From: JBLHHI01 sp047614125 | GTDB lineage: Bacteria > Bacteroidota > Bacteroidia > NS11-12g > UBA9320 | Assembly: GCA_047614125.1 (NCBI GenBank) | Contig: JBLHHI010000097.1 | Coordinates: 1 to 13,403 of the forward strand | Length of the DNA: 13,403 bases | Direction: 5' to 3' | Part shown: positions 1 to 7,372 of the stretch, one piece after another | Position numbering within the stretch: position 1 is the stretch's first letter | Layout of the letters: every line of letters starts with the position of its first letter | Notes under the pieces: model-generated | What the model was told of the DNA's origin: nothing | Seen by the model: only the letters and a program-made list of their open reading frames with translations | Databases searched by the model: none | Translations under genes and position numbers: made by a program

Positions 1-1
1 G

Positions 2-976
2 ATGGGTAAGGAAAACACCGGGAGATATTTCTTGCGTCAAATAGAAATAGATATTGATACGCAGCAGTTGAACGAGTTTTTGACCGCATACAATTACGGC
101 AGCTACATTGCCGAATTTTTAATAAAGCCCGACAGCACCCACCATCTGGATATCAAAGTTTCGGAAACGAAGAAGGAAATGCTGAAGTTGGAATTGGCGC
201 AAAAGAAACGTCTGTATTTTTTCGAGGCAATCTTGCTCACAATCTTAGTTGGAGCAGGTATTTATGGCGTGTATTCTTCGGTTCGAATTATTTACAGTCT
301 CAATAAGCAACAAAACAATTTCTTGCTTTCGGTTACACACGAATTAAAAACACCAATTGCTTCTATGAAGTTGATGCTTCAAACCATCCAACGAAGAAAG
401 TTGAGCGAAGAAAAGCACGCCGAATTGGTTAATAAGGCAATTGAGAACAGCGACCGACTCAATGAACTTACCGAAAAAATGCTAACGGCCATGCAAATCG
501 AAAATAAGCGGTATACCTATGGTTTTGAGGTTTTTAGCTTAAGCGATATGGTGGAAAGCATGGTTTTGCATTATCAAAACCAAGTGGAGTTAAAAGCATT
601 TGTGGAAGAAGGTGTAAATATCAATGGCGACCCGTTCATCTTGCGCATCTCTATTAACAACTTGGTAGAAAACGCCATAAAATACGGTGATGAGCAACCC
701 ATTGAAATTCGTTTACATCAAAATGGGAAACAGGCCGTAATAATTGTTAAAGACCTAGGCAACGGCATACCTGAAAACCAACGCAAACGTATATTTAAGA
801 AATTTTATCGAATTGAAGATGAAGAAGTTCGAGATACAAAAGGGACAGGGTTGGGCTTATACATTGTGAAGCAAACCATAGAAAAACATGGAGGAAAGGT
901 GGAGATTTCTAACAACTCACCACACGGCAGTATTTTTACAGTTTCATTGCCAATTAAAAAAATGAGCAGTCCATGA
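2..976 (+). CDS. Sensor histidine kinase, C-terminal part (5' end outside window)
   Basis: Membrane sensor kinase of a two-component system; it autophosphorylates a histidine and passes the phosphate to a response regulator, probably the one encoded next. Numbering is from the ATG at base 2. A hydrophobic segment lies at about 71-94, followed by a HisKA H-box with the phospho-acceptor His113 in the context HELKTP. The HATPase_c domain shows the N-box (Asn220, Glu223, Asn224), G1 box DLGNGIP (251-257), F box FKKF (265-268) and G2 box GTGLGLYIV (281-289). The catalytic half therefore looks intact. Only one membrane segment is visible, with about 70 residues of presumed extracytoplasmic domain before it. 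Bacteroidota kinases of this layout usually carry a first helix further upstream, so the ATG at base 2 is probably internal and the gene is cut by the window edge. The stimulus cannot be inferred from this fragment. Confidence 0.93.
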   Translation: MGKENTGRYFLRQIEIDIDTQQLNEFLTAYNYGSYIAEFLIKPDSTHHLDIKVSETKKEMLKLELAQKKRLYFFEAILLTILVGAGIYGVYSSVRIIYSLNKQQNNFLLSVTHELKTPIASMKLMLQTIQRRKLSEEKHAELVNKAIENSDRLNELTEKMLTAMQIENKRYTYGFEVFSLSDMVESMVLHYQNQVELKAFVEEGVNINGDPFILRISINNLVENAIKYGDEQPIEIRLHQNGKQAVIIVKDLGNGIPENQRKRIFKKFYRIEDEEVRDTKGTGLGLYIVKQTIEKHGGKVEISNNSPHGSIFTVSLPIKKMSSP

Positions 977-1035
977 CAATATACTGGACTTCGATTGTCA
1001 TATTTGATGAAGGTTAACGTCATATTTTTGACGTT
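973..1035. repeat. Two adjacent short palindromes between kinase and regulator
   Basis: The first is a perfect 8-bp inverted repeat, ATGACAAT (973-980) and ATTGTCAT (994-1001), with a 13-nt loop; its left arm contains the kinase stop codon. The second is a perfect 7-bp inverted repeat, AACGTCA (1016-1022) and TGACGTT (1029-1035), with a 6-nt loop. The nonamer GTCATATTT occurs at 997-1005 and again at 1019-1027, 22 bp apart, about two helical turns. The stems are AT-rich and lack a following T-tract, so they are poor intrinsic terminators. An operator for the flanking regulator, or an RNA stem protecting the kinase mRNA, are both possible; which applies is inference. Confidence 0.45.
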
Positions 1036-1168
1036 GGTCTTACAAATATTTGCAATAAAAGCATCATATTAAGGTTATAGAAATGCAAGCCACATTGGTA
1101 AACGATTGGTTTTTAGGAACGTAGATGTGAGTTGCTCGTAAATAAATTAATCTTTAATAGACAGACAG

Positions 1169-1861
1169 ATGAAGAAGAGAATTTTACTCGTTGAAGACGA
1201 AAAACACCTTGCCGAAACCATTAAAATAAACCTTGAAATTGATGATTACCATCCCATTGTAGTTTACGACGGGCACAGTGCAATTACCAAGTTTAAGGAG
1301 CAACGCTTTGATTTAGTGATCTTGGATATTATGATTCCAAACATTGACGGCATTGCCGTTTGTGAAAACATCCGTTTGCATGATGCCACGGTACCTGTGC
1401 TATTTCTTTCTGCAAAAAGCAGCGCGGAAGACCGCATCTTGGGGCTCAAAAAGGGGGGTGATGATTACATGACCAAGCCTTTTAACTTGGAGGAACTCAT
1501 GTTAAGAATAAAAAAGTTGATTGAACGCAATGAAGATGGCGACAAGAAAATCGTCAGCAGTGAGTACGAATTTGGTACCAACTATGTGAACTTTGTAAGC
1601 TACGAAGCACGCGGGAATCAAGGGCAGTTTTCACTAACCAAAAAGGAAGCCCTCTTACTTAAGCTTTTAATCGAAAACAAAAATGAGGTTGTAAGTCGCG
1701 AAAAAATCCTGCAAACAGTATGGGGTTACTCCGTTTATCCTTCCACCCGAACCATCGACAATTTTATTCTTGCTTTCCGGAAATATTTTGAACCAGATCC
1801 AAAAAATCCAATCTTCTTTAAATCGTTGCGCGGTGTAGGGTATAAGTTCGTAGAAATATAA
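1169..1861 (+). CDS. OmpR/PhoB-family response regulator
   Basis: Cytoplasmic transcription regulator of 230 residues, the usual length for the family. The receiver domain covers about 1-118: acidic pocket Glu9/Asp10, phospho-acceptor Asp53 in LVILDIMIP, the switch residue Ser81, and Lys103 in the TKPF motif. A winged-helix DNA-binding domain covers about 130-230, ending with the typical RGVGYKF motif of the wing. The ATG at 1169 gives a complete receiver domain with the standard KRILLVEDE opening; no Shine-Dalgarno sequence precedes it, as is common in Bacteroidota. It follows the kinase on the same strand with a 192-bp gap, so the two are probably partners although the regulator may have its own promoter. 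All phosphorylation residues are present. The target genes are unknown, and I do not assign a symbol because the RprY-type and other regulators of this phylum cannot be told apart here. Confidence 0.95.
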   Translation: MKKRILLVEDEKHLAETIKINLEIDDYHPIVVYDGHSAITKFKEQRFDLVILDIMIPNIDGIAVCENIRLHDATVPVLFLSAKSSAEDRILGLKKGGDDYMTKPFNLEELMLRIKKLIERNEDGDKKIVSSEYEFGTNYVNFVSYEARGNQGQFSLTKKEALLLKLLIENKNEVVSREKILQTVWGYSVYPSTRTIDNFILAFRKYFEPDPKNPIFFKSLRGVGYKFVEI

Positions 1862-1940
1862 CCACTCACGACCTATATATTTTGTTAACAAGAGTTGCAA
1901 ATCATTTGTGTATATGATGCGGTAAGCTTGTGCGAATCGT

Positions 1941-1948
1941 TAATTTTG
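1941..1948 (+). promoter_or_regulatory. Possible -7 box of a Bacteroidota promoter for guaA
   Basis: The octamer TAATTTTG exactly fits the Bacteroidota -7 consensus TAnnTTTG and ends 16 nt before the guaA ATG, implying a very short leader. No TTTG is found at the expected -33 position, so the assignment rests on one box in AT-rich DNA. Confidence 0.35.
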
Positions 1949-1964
1949 CCTGCTTTCTCAGCGC

Positions 1965-3491
1965 ATGGAAGACAAAATAATAATTCTAGATTTTGGATCT
2001 CAGTACACGCAACTCATTGCTCGTAGAGTTCGCGAGTTAAATGTGTATTGCGAGATTCACCCATTTAATCATTTTCCTTCGTTCGATTCGAACGTAAAAG
2101 GCCTTATTCTGTCTGGAAGCCCATGTTCGGTTCGAGATGAAAGCGCGCCCGACGTTGCTTTAGATCTTTTTGCAATGAGCATTCCTGTGTTAGGAGTTTG
2201 TTATGGCGCCCAACTCATGGCCAAAAAACTAGGGGGTGAAGTTGAACCTTCTAAACATAGAGAATACGGTCGGGCTAATTTAACAGTTAAAACAGAAAAC
2301 GCACTTTTAAAAGGCATCGACCTAAGCTCACAAGTGTGGATGTCGCATGGAGATACCATCACGAACAAACCTTCAGAAGTAGATGTAATAGCAAGCACTT
2401 CATCGGTAGAAATAGCGGCTTTTAAATACCACGCCAAAGAAGTGTATGGGATTCAATTTCACCCCGAAGTAACTCATTCGGAAGAAGGCAAAAAGATTAT
2501 ATCAAACTTTGTAGTAGGAATTTGTGGTTTGGATCAGGCTTGGACCCCAGCACATTTTATTGAGAATACCACCGCCGAAATCAAGGAAAAAGTAGGCTCA
2601 GATCGGGTAATCCTTGGATTGAGTGGCGGCGTTGATTCATCAGTTGCGGCCGCACTTATTCACAAGGCTATTGGCACCCAACTTCATTGCATTTTTGTAA
2701 ACAACGGACTGTTGCGCAAAAACGAATACCATTCGGTTTTGGAGGCTTATAAAGGCTTGGGCTTAAACGTAAAGGGTGTTGATGCTACCGATTTGTTTCT
2801 CAATGCTTTAGAAGGCATTTCTGATCCCGAAACCAAGCGTAAAACCATCGGAAGATTATTCATCGATGTTTTTGATGAAGAATCGAAAAAGGTAGAAGGA
2901 GCTAAGTGGTTGGCTCAAGGAACCATTTACCCGGATGTAATTGAATCCGTTTCGGTAAATGGTCCGTCAGCAACCATCAAATCGCATCACAATGTGGGTG
3001 GGTTGCCGGAAAAAATGAACTTGAAACTTTTAGAACCACTCAATACGCTTTTTAAAGACGAAGTACGTATTATTGGTTTGGAAGCAGGAGTACCTAAAGC
3101 AATCATCGAACGCCACCCATTTCCAGGTCCCGGCTTAGCCATTCGGATTTTAGGAGACATTACCCGTTACAACGTAAATATTTTACAAGAAGCGGATGCT
3201 ATTTTTATTGACTCTTTGAAGCGTGAAGGCCTATACAATAAGGTTTGGCAAGCGGGTGCAATCTTTCTTCCAGTTCGTTCAGTTGGCGTAATGGGAGACG
3301 AAAGAACCTACGAAAACGTTATTTGCTTGCGCGCCGTTAGTTCGGTGGATGGGATGACGGCCGACTGGGTTGATTTACCCAATCGGTTTTTAGCCGATGT
3401 GAGCAATACTATAATTAATAACATAAAAGGTATAAACAGAGTTGTTTATGATATCAGTTCGAAACCACCGGCAACTATTGAATGGGAATAA
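1965..3491 (+). CDS. guaA: GMP synthase (glutamine-hydrolysing)
   Basis: Converts XMP to GMP using ATP and glutamine, the last step of guanine nucleotide synthesis, in the cytoplasm. At 508 residues it is full length for the bacterial single-chain enzyme. The N-terminal class I glutamine amidotransferase domain (about 1-190) has the nucleophile Cys79 in GVCYGAQ and the His166/Glu168 pair in FHPEVTHSEEG. The ATP pyrophosphatase domain follows, with the PP-loop SGGVDSS from 220. The C-terminal dimerisation domain contains the RHPFPGPGLAIR stretch and ends with the family signature DISSKPPATIEWE. The ATG at 1965 starts directly at the conserved KIIILDFGSQYTQLIARRVRE segment. The gene follows the response regulator after 103 bp and overlaps the next gene by 44 nt, suggesting the downstream lipoprotein and methyltransferase are co-transcribed with it. 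Confidence 0.98.
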   Translation: MEDKIIILDFGSQYTQLIARRVRELNVYCEIHPFNHFPSFDSNVKGLILSGSPCSVRDESAPDVALDLFAMSIPVLGVCYGAQLMAKKLGGEVEPSKHREYGRANLTVKTENALLKGIDLSSQVWMSHGDTITNKPSEVDVIASTSSVEIAAFKYHAKEVYGIQFHPEVTHSEEGKKIISNFVVGICGLDQAWTPAHFIENTTAEIKEKVGSDRVILGLSGGVDSSVAAALIHKAIGTQLHCIFVNNGLLRKNEYHSVLEAYKGLGLNVKGVDATDLFLNALEGISDPETKRKTIGRLFIDVFDEESKKVEGAKWLAQGTIYPDVIESVSVNGPSATIKSHHNVGGLPEKMNLKLLEPLNTLFKDEVRIIGLEAGVPKAIIERHPFPGPGLAIRILGDITRYNVNILQEADAIFIDSLKREGLYNKVWQAGAIFLPVRSVGVMGDERTYENVICLRAVSSVDGMTADWVDLPNRFLADVSNTIINNIKGINRVVYDISSKPPATIEWE

Positions 3492-4740
3492 GGTAATACT
3501 TCTCCTGTTCATTTTCGTTTCTTTTTCGTGCAATGCTTTTCGGGTAATAGGAGACGTTAAAGCCCCTACAACTCCAAAAATTGAAACCAATGACTCTGAG
3601 GATATTTCCGTGGATTTACCCTCAGGTGAAAAACCATTGAAAATGGAAGAAGATGCTATTGTGCCCACCAAACGCATTGTGTTTCATGGACAGAGCTATC
3701 AAGTTGCCGCACATAAGTCATCTTTCGATATCGCCCTAATTCTGCCCTTTTATTCGAGCAAAGCCAACATCCCCAATCGAACTGCCGAAATAATGGTGGA
3801 ATACTATCAAGGCGTTGAAGAAGCAATGCTGCGACTTGAACGCGAAGGATTTAAATGTTCCCTCCATGTATATGATAACGAAAACGACAGCGTAAAGCTA
3901 AAATCGATACTTTCTAAATTGCCCAGATCCATCGACTTTATTGTTGGACCTATTTCGGAGCAACATATGCGAATCGTTTCCGAATTTGCCGTGAGCAAGA
4001 GAATTGGTGTTTTTTCTCCATTTTCGTCCGTATCCAATCTCGATAATGGGAATACTCGATTTTACAGCACTGCTCCCAGTTCGGCTCACAAGGCCAAAGC
4101 CGTGGCTGATTTCTTAAAGGCAAATCACCCCAACCGAAAAGTGTATATCCTAAGAGATGGTGGTGCACATGATAAAGACATCGTTCCACACCTGACCAAA
4201 GAACTCACCACAAATGGGATTAAATATGATCTTATAACATACGCGTGGACCAACAATTGGGCAACTTTGCTCACAGGTACTGACACGAACCTAGTGTACA
4301 TTCCCAGTCATTCTTCTGCCACAGTAACCACTACCATGGGAAAGTTGTACAGTGCTAAGAAAAGGGTTATTGTACTCGGTGAGTATTCTTGGACAGATTT
4401 TGCTGACAATGATTTTAAGTTTTGGGATCGATTGAAGGTGCATGTTATCGCTTCTGATTTTGTGGATGAAAGCAATGAAGAGGTTCGCGTTTATAGAGAA
4501 ACTTTTCGATTGCATTACAAGCAAGACCCCAGTTTATACTCTTATTTAGGCTACGACCAGTTTAATTTTATCGGCGATTTTCTCATGGCCTTTGGAGAGC
4601 ACTATCCTCGCTACCTAACCAATCATTCTTTTGGATATTTAACCTCCAATTATTCCTTCAAGTTGGAGAATGGATTTAATGTAAATACGCATGTGTTCAT
4701 TCTAAAATTCTCCGATTACAAATTACAAACCGCAAACTAG
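3448..4740 (+). CDS. Lipoprotein with type 1 periplasmic-binding fold (LysM-less)
   Basis: Predicted lipoprotein of 430 residues. A basic n-region and the hydrophobic stretch VILLLFIFVSF lead to a likely lipidated Cys28 (loose lipobox SFSC). Residues about 30-88 look like a low-complexity linker rich in Pro, Glu and Lys. From about 93 (DIALILPFY) a type 1 periplasmic-binding domain follows, with the expected EYYQGVEEAM helix and the VGP strand. Bacteroidota often carry a similar protein beside guaA with N-terminal LysM peptidoglycan-binding repeats before this domain (from memory); no LysM is visible here. The ligand is unknown; an envelope role is inferred, and an amino-acid transporter label would be misleading because no transporter genes are nearby. 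The ATG at 3448 is preferred; a TTG at 3442 or 3478 is possible, the latter giving a shorter, more standard signal. The start overlaps the guaA 3' end by 44 nt, pointing to translational coupling. Confidence 0.8.
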   Translation: MISVRNHRQLLNGNKVILLLFIFVSFSCNAFRVIGDVKAPTTPKIETNDSEDISVDLPSGEKPLKMEEDAIVPTKRIVFHGQSYQVAAHKSSFDIALILPFYSSKANIPNRTAEIMVEYYQGVEEAMLRLEREGFKCSLHVYDNENDSVKLKSILSKLPRSIDFIVGPISEQHMRIVSEFAVSKRIGVFSPFSSVSNLDNGNTRFYSTAPSSAHKAKAVADFLKANHPNRKVYILRDGGAHDKDIVPHLTKELTTNGIKYDLITYAWTNNWATLLTGTDTNLVYIPSHSSATVTTTMGKLYSAKKRVIVLGEYSWTDFADNDFKFWDRLKVHVIASDFVDESNEEVRVYRETFRLHYKQDPSLYSYLGYDQFNFIGDFLMAFGEHYPRYLTNHSFGYLTSNYSFKLENGFNVNTHVFILKFSDYKLQTAN

Positions 4741-4741
4741 C

Positions 4742-5950
4742 TTGTCAAAACACGCCTATTTTCTCCGACACGTTGAAACGTCAACGACCATCATTAAATC
4801 ATATAAACACCTAACCCCGTTCCATCTGTTCTTGCGAGACTTTTTTCGTCAAAGTAAAAAGTTTGGATCGAATGATCGGAGAACCATTAAGTCTATTTGT
4901 TATTCATGGTTCCGAATGCAGCCGTTCTTGGCCAGGCGAGCAATGGAAGAGCAAGCCATTTTGGCCTATTTAACCTTATCGGATAATTTGACAGAAGATG
5001 CCTTGCAGCATTCTCCAATTTCACTTTCTGATTCATGGTTAACAGACTCATTCGATCTTCGATTGCAGTTTTTGCAAGAAAACAACCACTTAGATGAAAG
5101 TCGTTTGGATTTGTTTTTAGATCAGGTATCGCCAAAGCTCAATGCTGCGGCAATCAAAAAGAGTTTATTGATACAACCGTTGGTTTGGCTTAGAGCATTG
5201 CCAAAAGATGCCAAAGGTTTGGAAATGGCACTTCAGAAAGCCAATGTGGATTATCAACGAGAAGAAAGCCTGTTTTCGCTTGAAAATGGCAACATTCTCA
5301 ACGACGGGAAGTTTAAAAATTGGAAGTTTGAAATTCAAGATAAATCATCGCAGGAAACAATTCGTGTTGTTGCGCCTATGTTGAACGATAAACTGAAGGT
5401 TTGGGATTGCTGCTGTGGGGCAGGGGGGAAGAGCTTAGCGCTCATGGCGATTAACCACCAAATAAACTTACACGTTTCCGATAGTCGGCAAAACATCATG
5501 GAGAGTTTTCACGCGCGTTTAAAAAGGTATGGCTACGCTTATTCCTCCGCCACCATAAACGTAAAATCTATTGGTGAAACACTTACTTTAATGAACCGAT
5601 CGGGTACACCAAGTCATATTAAACCAGGTTTTTTTGATTTAGTTGTTGCGGATGTTCCTTGCTCTGGTTCGGGAACTTGGGCTCGAAATCCAGAACACAT
5701 ACTTCAATCCATCAACCTAGAAAATTACATAGAACTTCAAAAAAGCATTCTACATTCCATCGTTCCTTTTGTTAAAAAGGGAGGGCACGTCTTATATATA
5801 ACTTGTTCCATTTTTGGAGCGGAAAACGAAGAGTTGATTAATCACTTTACCCAGGAGGAACCAAGCTTTAATATTGCAGCTTCTGCCTACATCGATGGAT
5901 GTGAAGAACGCGCTGACACTCTATTTTACACTCTATTGGTTAAGAATTGA
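4742..5950 (+). CDS. RsmB/NOL1/Sun-family RNA (cytosine-5) methyltransferase
   Basis: SAM-dependent RNA m5C methyltransferase of 402 residues, probably acting on 16S rRNA like RsmB. The N-terminal part (about 1-140) is helical and resembles the NusB-like region of RsmB proteins. The Rossmann-fold catalytic domain carries SAM motif I, DCCCGAGGKS, at 222-231, and motif IV, ADVPCSGSGTW, at 303-313 with Cys307, the cysteine that releases the product. Motif VI is ITCSIF with Cys355, the expected nucleophile. Both catalytic cysteines are present. The start is a TTG one base after the previous stop codon. An in-frame stop lies at 4703-4705, there is no ATG between it and the TTG, and the first internal ATG (residue 59) would remove the conserved N-terminus. 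The gene is thus the third member of the guaA cluster. The exact target cytosine cannot be read from sequence alone. Confidence 0.9.
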   Translation: MSKHAYFLRHVETSTTIIKSYKHLTPFHLFLRDFFRQSKKFGSNDRRTIKSICYSWFRMQPFLARRAMEEQAILAYLTLSDNLTEDALQHSPISLSDSWLTDSFDLRLQFLQENNHLDESRLDLFLDQVSPKLNAAAIKKSLLIQPLVWLRALPKDAKGLEMALQKANVDYQREESLFSLENGNILNDGKFKNWKFEIQDKSSQETIRVVAPMLNDKLKVWDCCCGAGGKSLALMAINHQINLHVSDSRQNIMESFHARLKRYGYAYSSATINVKSIGETLTLMNRSGTPSHIKPGFFDLVVADVPCSGSGTWARNPEHILQSINLENYIELQKSILHSIVPFVKKGGHVLYITCSIFGAENEELINHFTQEEPSFNIAASAYIDGCEERADTLFYTLLVKN

Positions 5951-6022
5951 AAGTGGCGCGTCAAAAATAAATGAGGTTATGGAAAATTGAAGATTGAAAT
6001 ATCGTCAATGATAATTATCCAC

Positions 6023-6030
6023 TATATTTA
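6023..6030 (+). promoter_or_regulatory. Weak -7-like box upstream of the FAS1 lipoprotein gene
   Basis: TATATTTA differs at one base from TAnnTTTG and lies 20 bp before the ATG at 6051. No -33 TTTG is seen at normal spacing. It is listed because the 100-bp gap after the methyltransferase gene needs a promoter if the lipoprotein is transcribed separately. Confidence 0.2.
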
Positions 6031-6050
6031 CCCACTAAAGAACAGCAAAA

Positions 6051-6953
6051 ATGAAAAAAATTAAAACTCAAATCTTGTTATTGTCCATACTCTTTGCCGG
6101 CATTTTTATGATGCCTTCATGTGGTGGAGGAGATGACGGGCCAGCAGGGCCATCTATGAATTCGCAGGAAACCATGTCGTCTTCGGGAAAGTATTCCGTG
6201 TTTTTGGCTAGAATGGATGAACTCGGTTTACTAACGAAGATTAATGGAAGTTCGCAAGTAACCATATTGGCAGTAACCGATAATCAGTTGATTGCTGACG
6301 ACATTGATTTAGCTAATATGCAGGCCGATTCTGCGCGCAAATTTATCAACTATCACATTATTAACGGAAAGAAATTGGTTAAAGATTTTCCGTCTTCTGG
6401 TTATGTTTCATCCGATTGCGCTGGAGGCCCGAATGGAGAAAAATTGTCGATTTATACTGAAGTTACCGGAGAGAATGTTCGGTTTAATGGAAACAACTAC
6501 ATCCTAAAAACAGAAACAACCAATGGCATTATTTATGAGATGGAGTTGTCTTTAATCCAGCCAACAATACTGATGCATCTAGCGATCAACTCAAACATAA
6601 GTATTTACCGATATGCGGTTAATCTAAACAAGACCATCAAAGACCTATTGGGAACTGGAGCGCACACTGTTTTTGCCACAACAACGCCGAAGTTTGAGAA
6701 ATACTTGAATGATAACAATACTACCGTTGCACTGATGCATCCGGTTGAGCGTCAGAAAATTTTGGAGAATAGTACTATGGATGGTTCTGTTAAAGCCAGT
6801 TTATTGAGTGGCACAATGACCACACTGGGTGATGATATGGTAGTTACCTCCGTTAGTGGTGAATTAACCTTAAACGGAAAGGCCAAAGTTGTGCATAAAG
6901 ATGTTCAATGTGTAAACGGCCTAATGCATGTTATTGATAATCTATTAAATTAA
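6051..6953 (+). CDS. Lipoprotein with two degenerate fasciclin (FAS1) domains
   Basis: Exported lipoprotein of 300 residues. It has a lysine-rich start (MKKIK), a hydrophobic stretch, and the lipobox MPSC with lipidated Cys24. A short glycine- and acid-rich spacer (GGGDDGPAGPS) follows. The Gly/Asp-rich residues after the Cys resemble the surface lipoprotein export signal of Bacteroidota, so surface exposure is plausible. Two FAS1-like domains occupy about 45-171 and 173-300. The first shows the TILAVTDNQL strand, the family Tyr-His at 101-102 and an NGIIYEMELSLIQP ending in place of NG-xxH-xxD. The second shows the HTVFATTTPKFEKYL strand and ends with the classical NGLMHVIDNLL motif (289-299). 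FAS1 domains mediate cell adhesion or polymer binding; the partner here is unknown. The gene stands alone after a 100-bp gap and is closed by a strong terminator. Confidence 0.88.
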   Translation: MKKIKTQILLLSILFAGIFMMPSCGGGDDGPAGPSMNSQETMSSSGKYSVFLARMDELGLLTKINGSSQVTILAVTDNQLIADDIDLANMQADSARKFINYHIINGKKLVKDFPSSGYVSSDCAGGPNGEKLSIYTEVTGENVRFNGNNYILKTETTNGIIYEMELSLIQPTILMHLAINSNISIYRYAVNLNKTIKDLLGTGAHTVFATTTPKFEKYLNDNNTTVALMHPVERQKILENSTMDGSVKASLLSGTMTTLGDDMVVTSVSGELTLNGKAKVVHKDVQCVNGLMHVIDNLLN

Positions 6954-6972
6954 TTATCAGAATATTATATCT

Positions 6973-7006
6973 AAAAAGGAGTTGCGTCGCAACTCCTTTT
7001 TTTTTT
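6973..7006. terminator. Strong intrinsic terminator between convergent genes
   Basis: A perfect 13-bp stem (6973-6985 pairing with 6989-7001) with a GTC loop is followed on the + strand by a run of ten T residues (6997-7006). The left arm starts with five A residues, which gives a U-run for minus-strand transcription too. It can therefore stop both the FAS1 lipoprotein gene and the convergent MmcQ/YjbR gene that ends at 7022. Confidence 0.93.
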
Positions 7007-7021
7007 GTAAAGCACAGTAGC

Positions 7022-7372
7022 TTATAACGACTCTCTACGTTTTTTAGGAAGCGATTTTATCACCAAGTCAAAGCTGTGGGTTATCATTTCGATGAGCAAT
7101 TTGTTTGGAATACTTCCATCCATTTGCACCGTATTCCAATGCTTTTTGTTCATGTGATAACCCGGCAATATGCCGTTGAATTGTTCTCTTAATTCAACTG
7201 CCCATTCAGGATCACATTTTAAATTCACACTTCTAAATCGATCTACATCGCACAGAGCAAACATCTTTCCACCAATTTTAAATACCAAGGTGTTCGAGTC
7301 GAATGGAAATTCTTCCGAAACATTTTTTTCATCCAAACCTAAGCAAAACAATCTAAATTCTTCAACGTCCAT
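7022..7372 (-). CDS. MmcQ/YjbR-family protein
   Basis: Small cytoplasmic protein of 116 residues that matches the MmcQ/YjbR family along its full length. Hallmarks are the FPFDSNTLVFKIGGKMFAL segment (22-40), NLKCDP at 50-55, PGYHMNKKHWNTV at 70-82, and a C-terminal helix with SFDLVIKSLPKK. The fold (CyaY-like) is known, but the molecular role is not settled; some family members are annotated as DNA-binding, and this sequence adds nothing to that. The ATG at 7372 lies inside the last codons of the membrane glycosyltransferase gene, with an 11-nt overlap, so the two are probably co-translated. The pairing with a glycosyltransferase does not suggest a shared function. Confidence 0.92.
   Translation of the reverse strand: MDVEEFRLFCLGLDEKNVSEEFPFDSNTLVFKIGGKMFALCDVDRFRSVNLKCDPEWAVELREQFNGILPGYHMNKKHWNTVQMDGSIPNKLLIEMITHSFDLVIKSLPKKRRESL

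Noticed and set aside
1448..1458. Run of five A and six G in the response regulator gene, a possible phase-variable tract.
   Set aside because: It encodes the conserved KKGGDDY stretch in the intact frame, and six G residues are too few for frequent slippage to be argued.
3442..3444. TTG start for the binding-fold lipoprotein six bases upstream of the preferred ATG.
   Set aside because: It adds only two residues and an ATG follows immediately, so the ATG at 3448 is simpler.
6006..6020. AT-rich palindromic ATAATTAT (6011-6018) upstream of the FAS1 gene.
   Set aside because: Such short AT palindromes are expected by chance in this AT-rich DNA and no second copy was seen.
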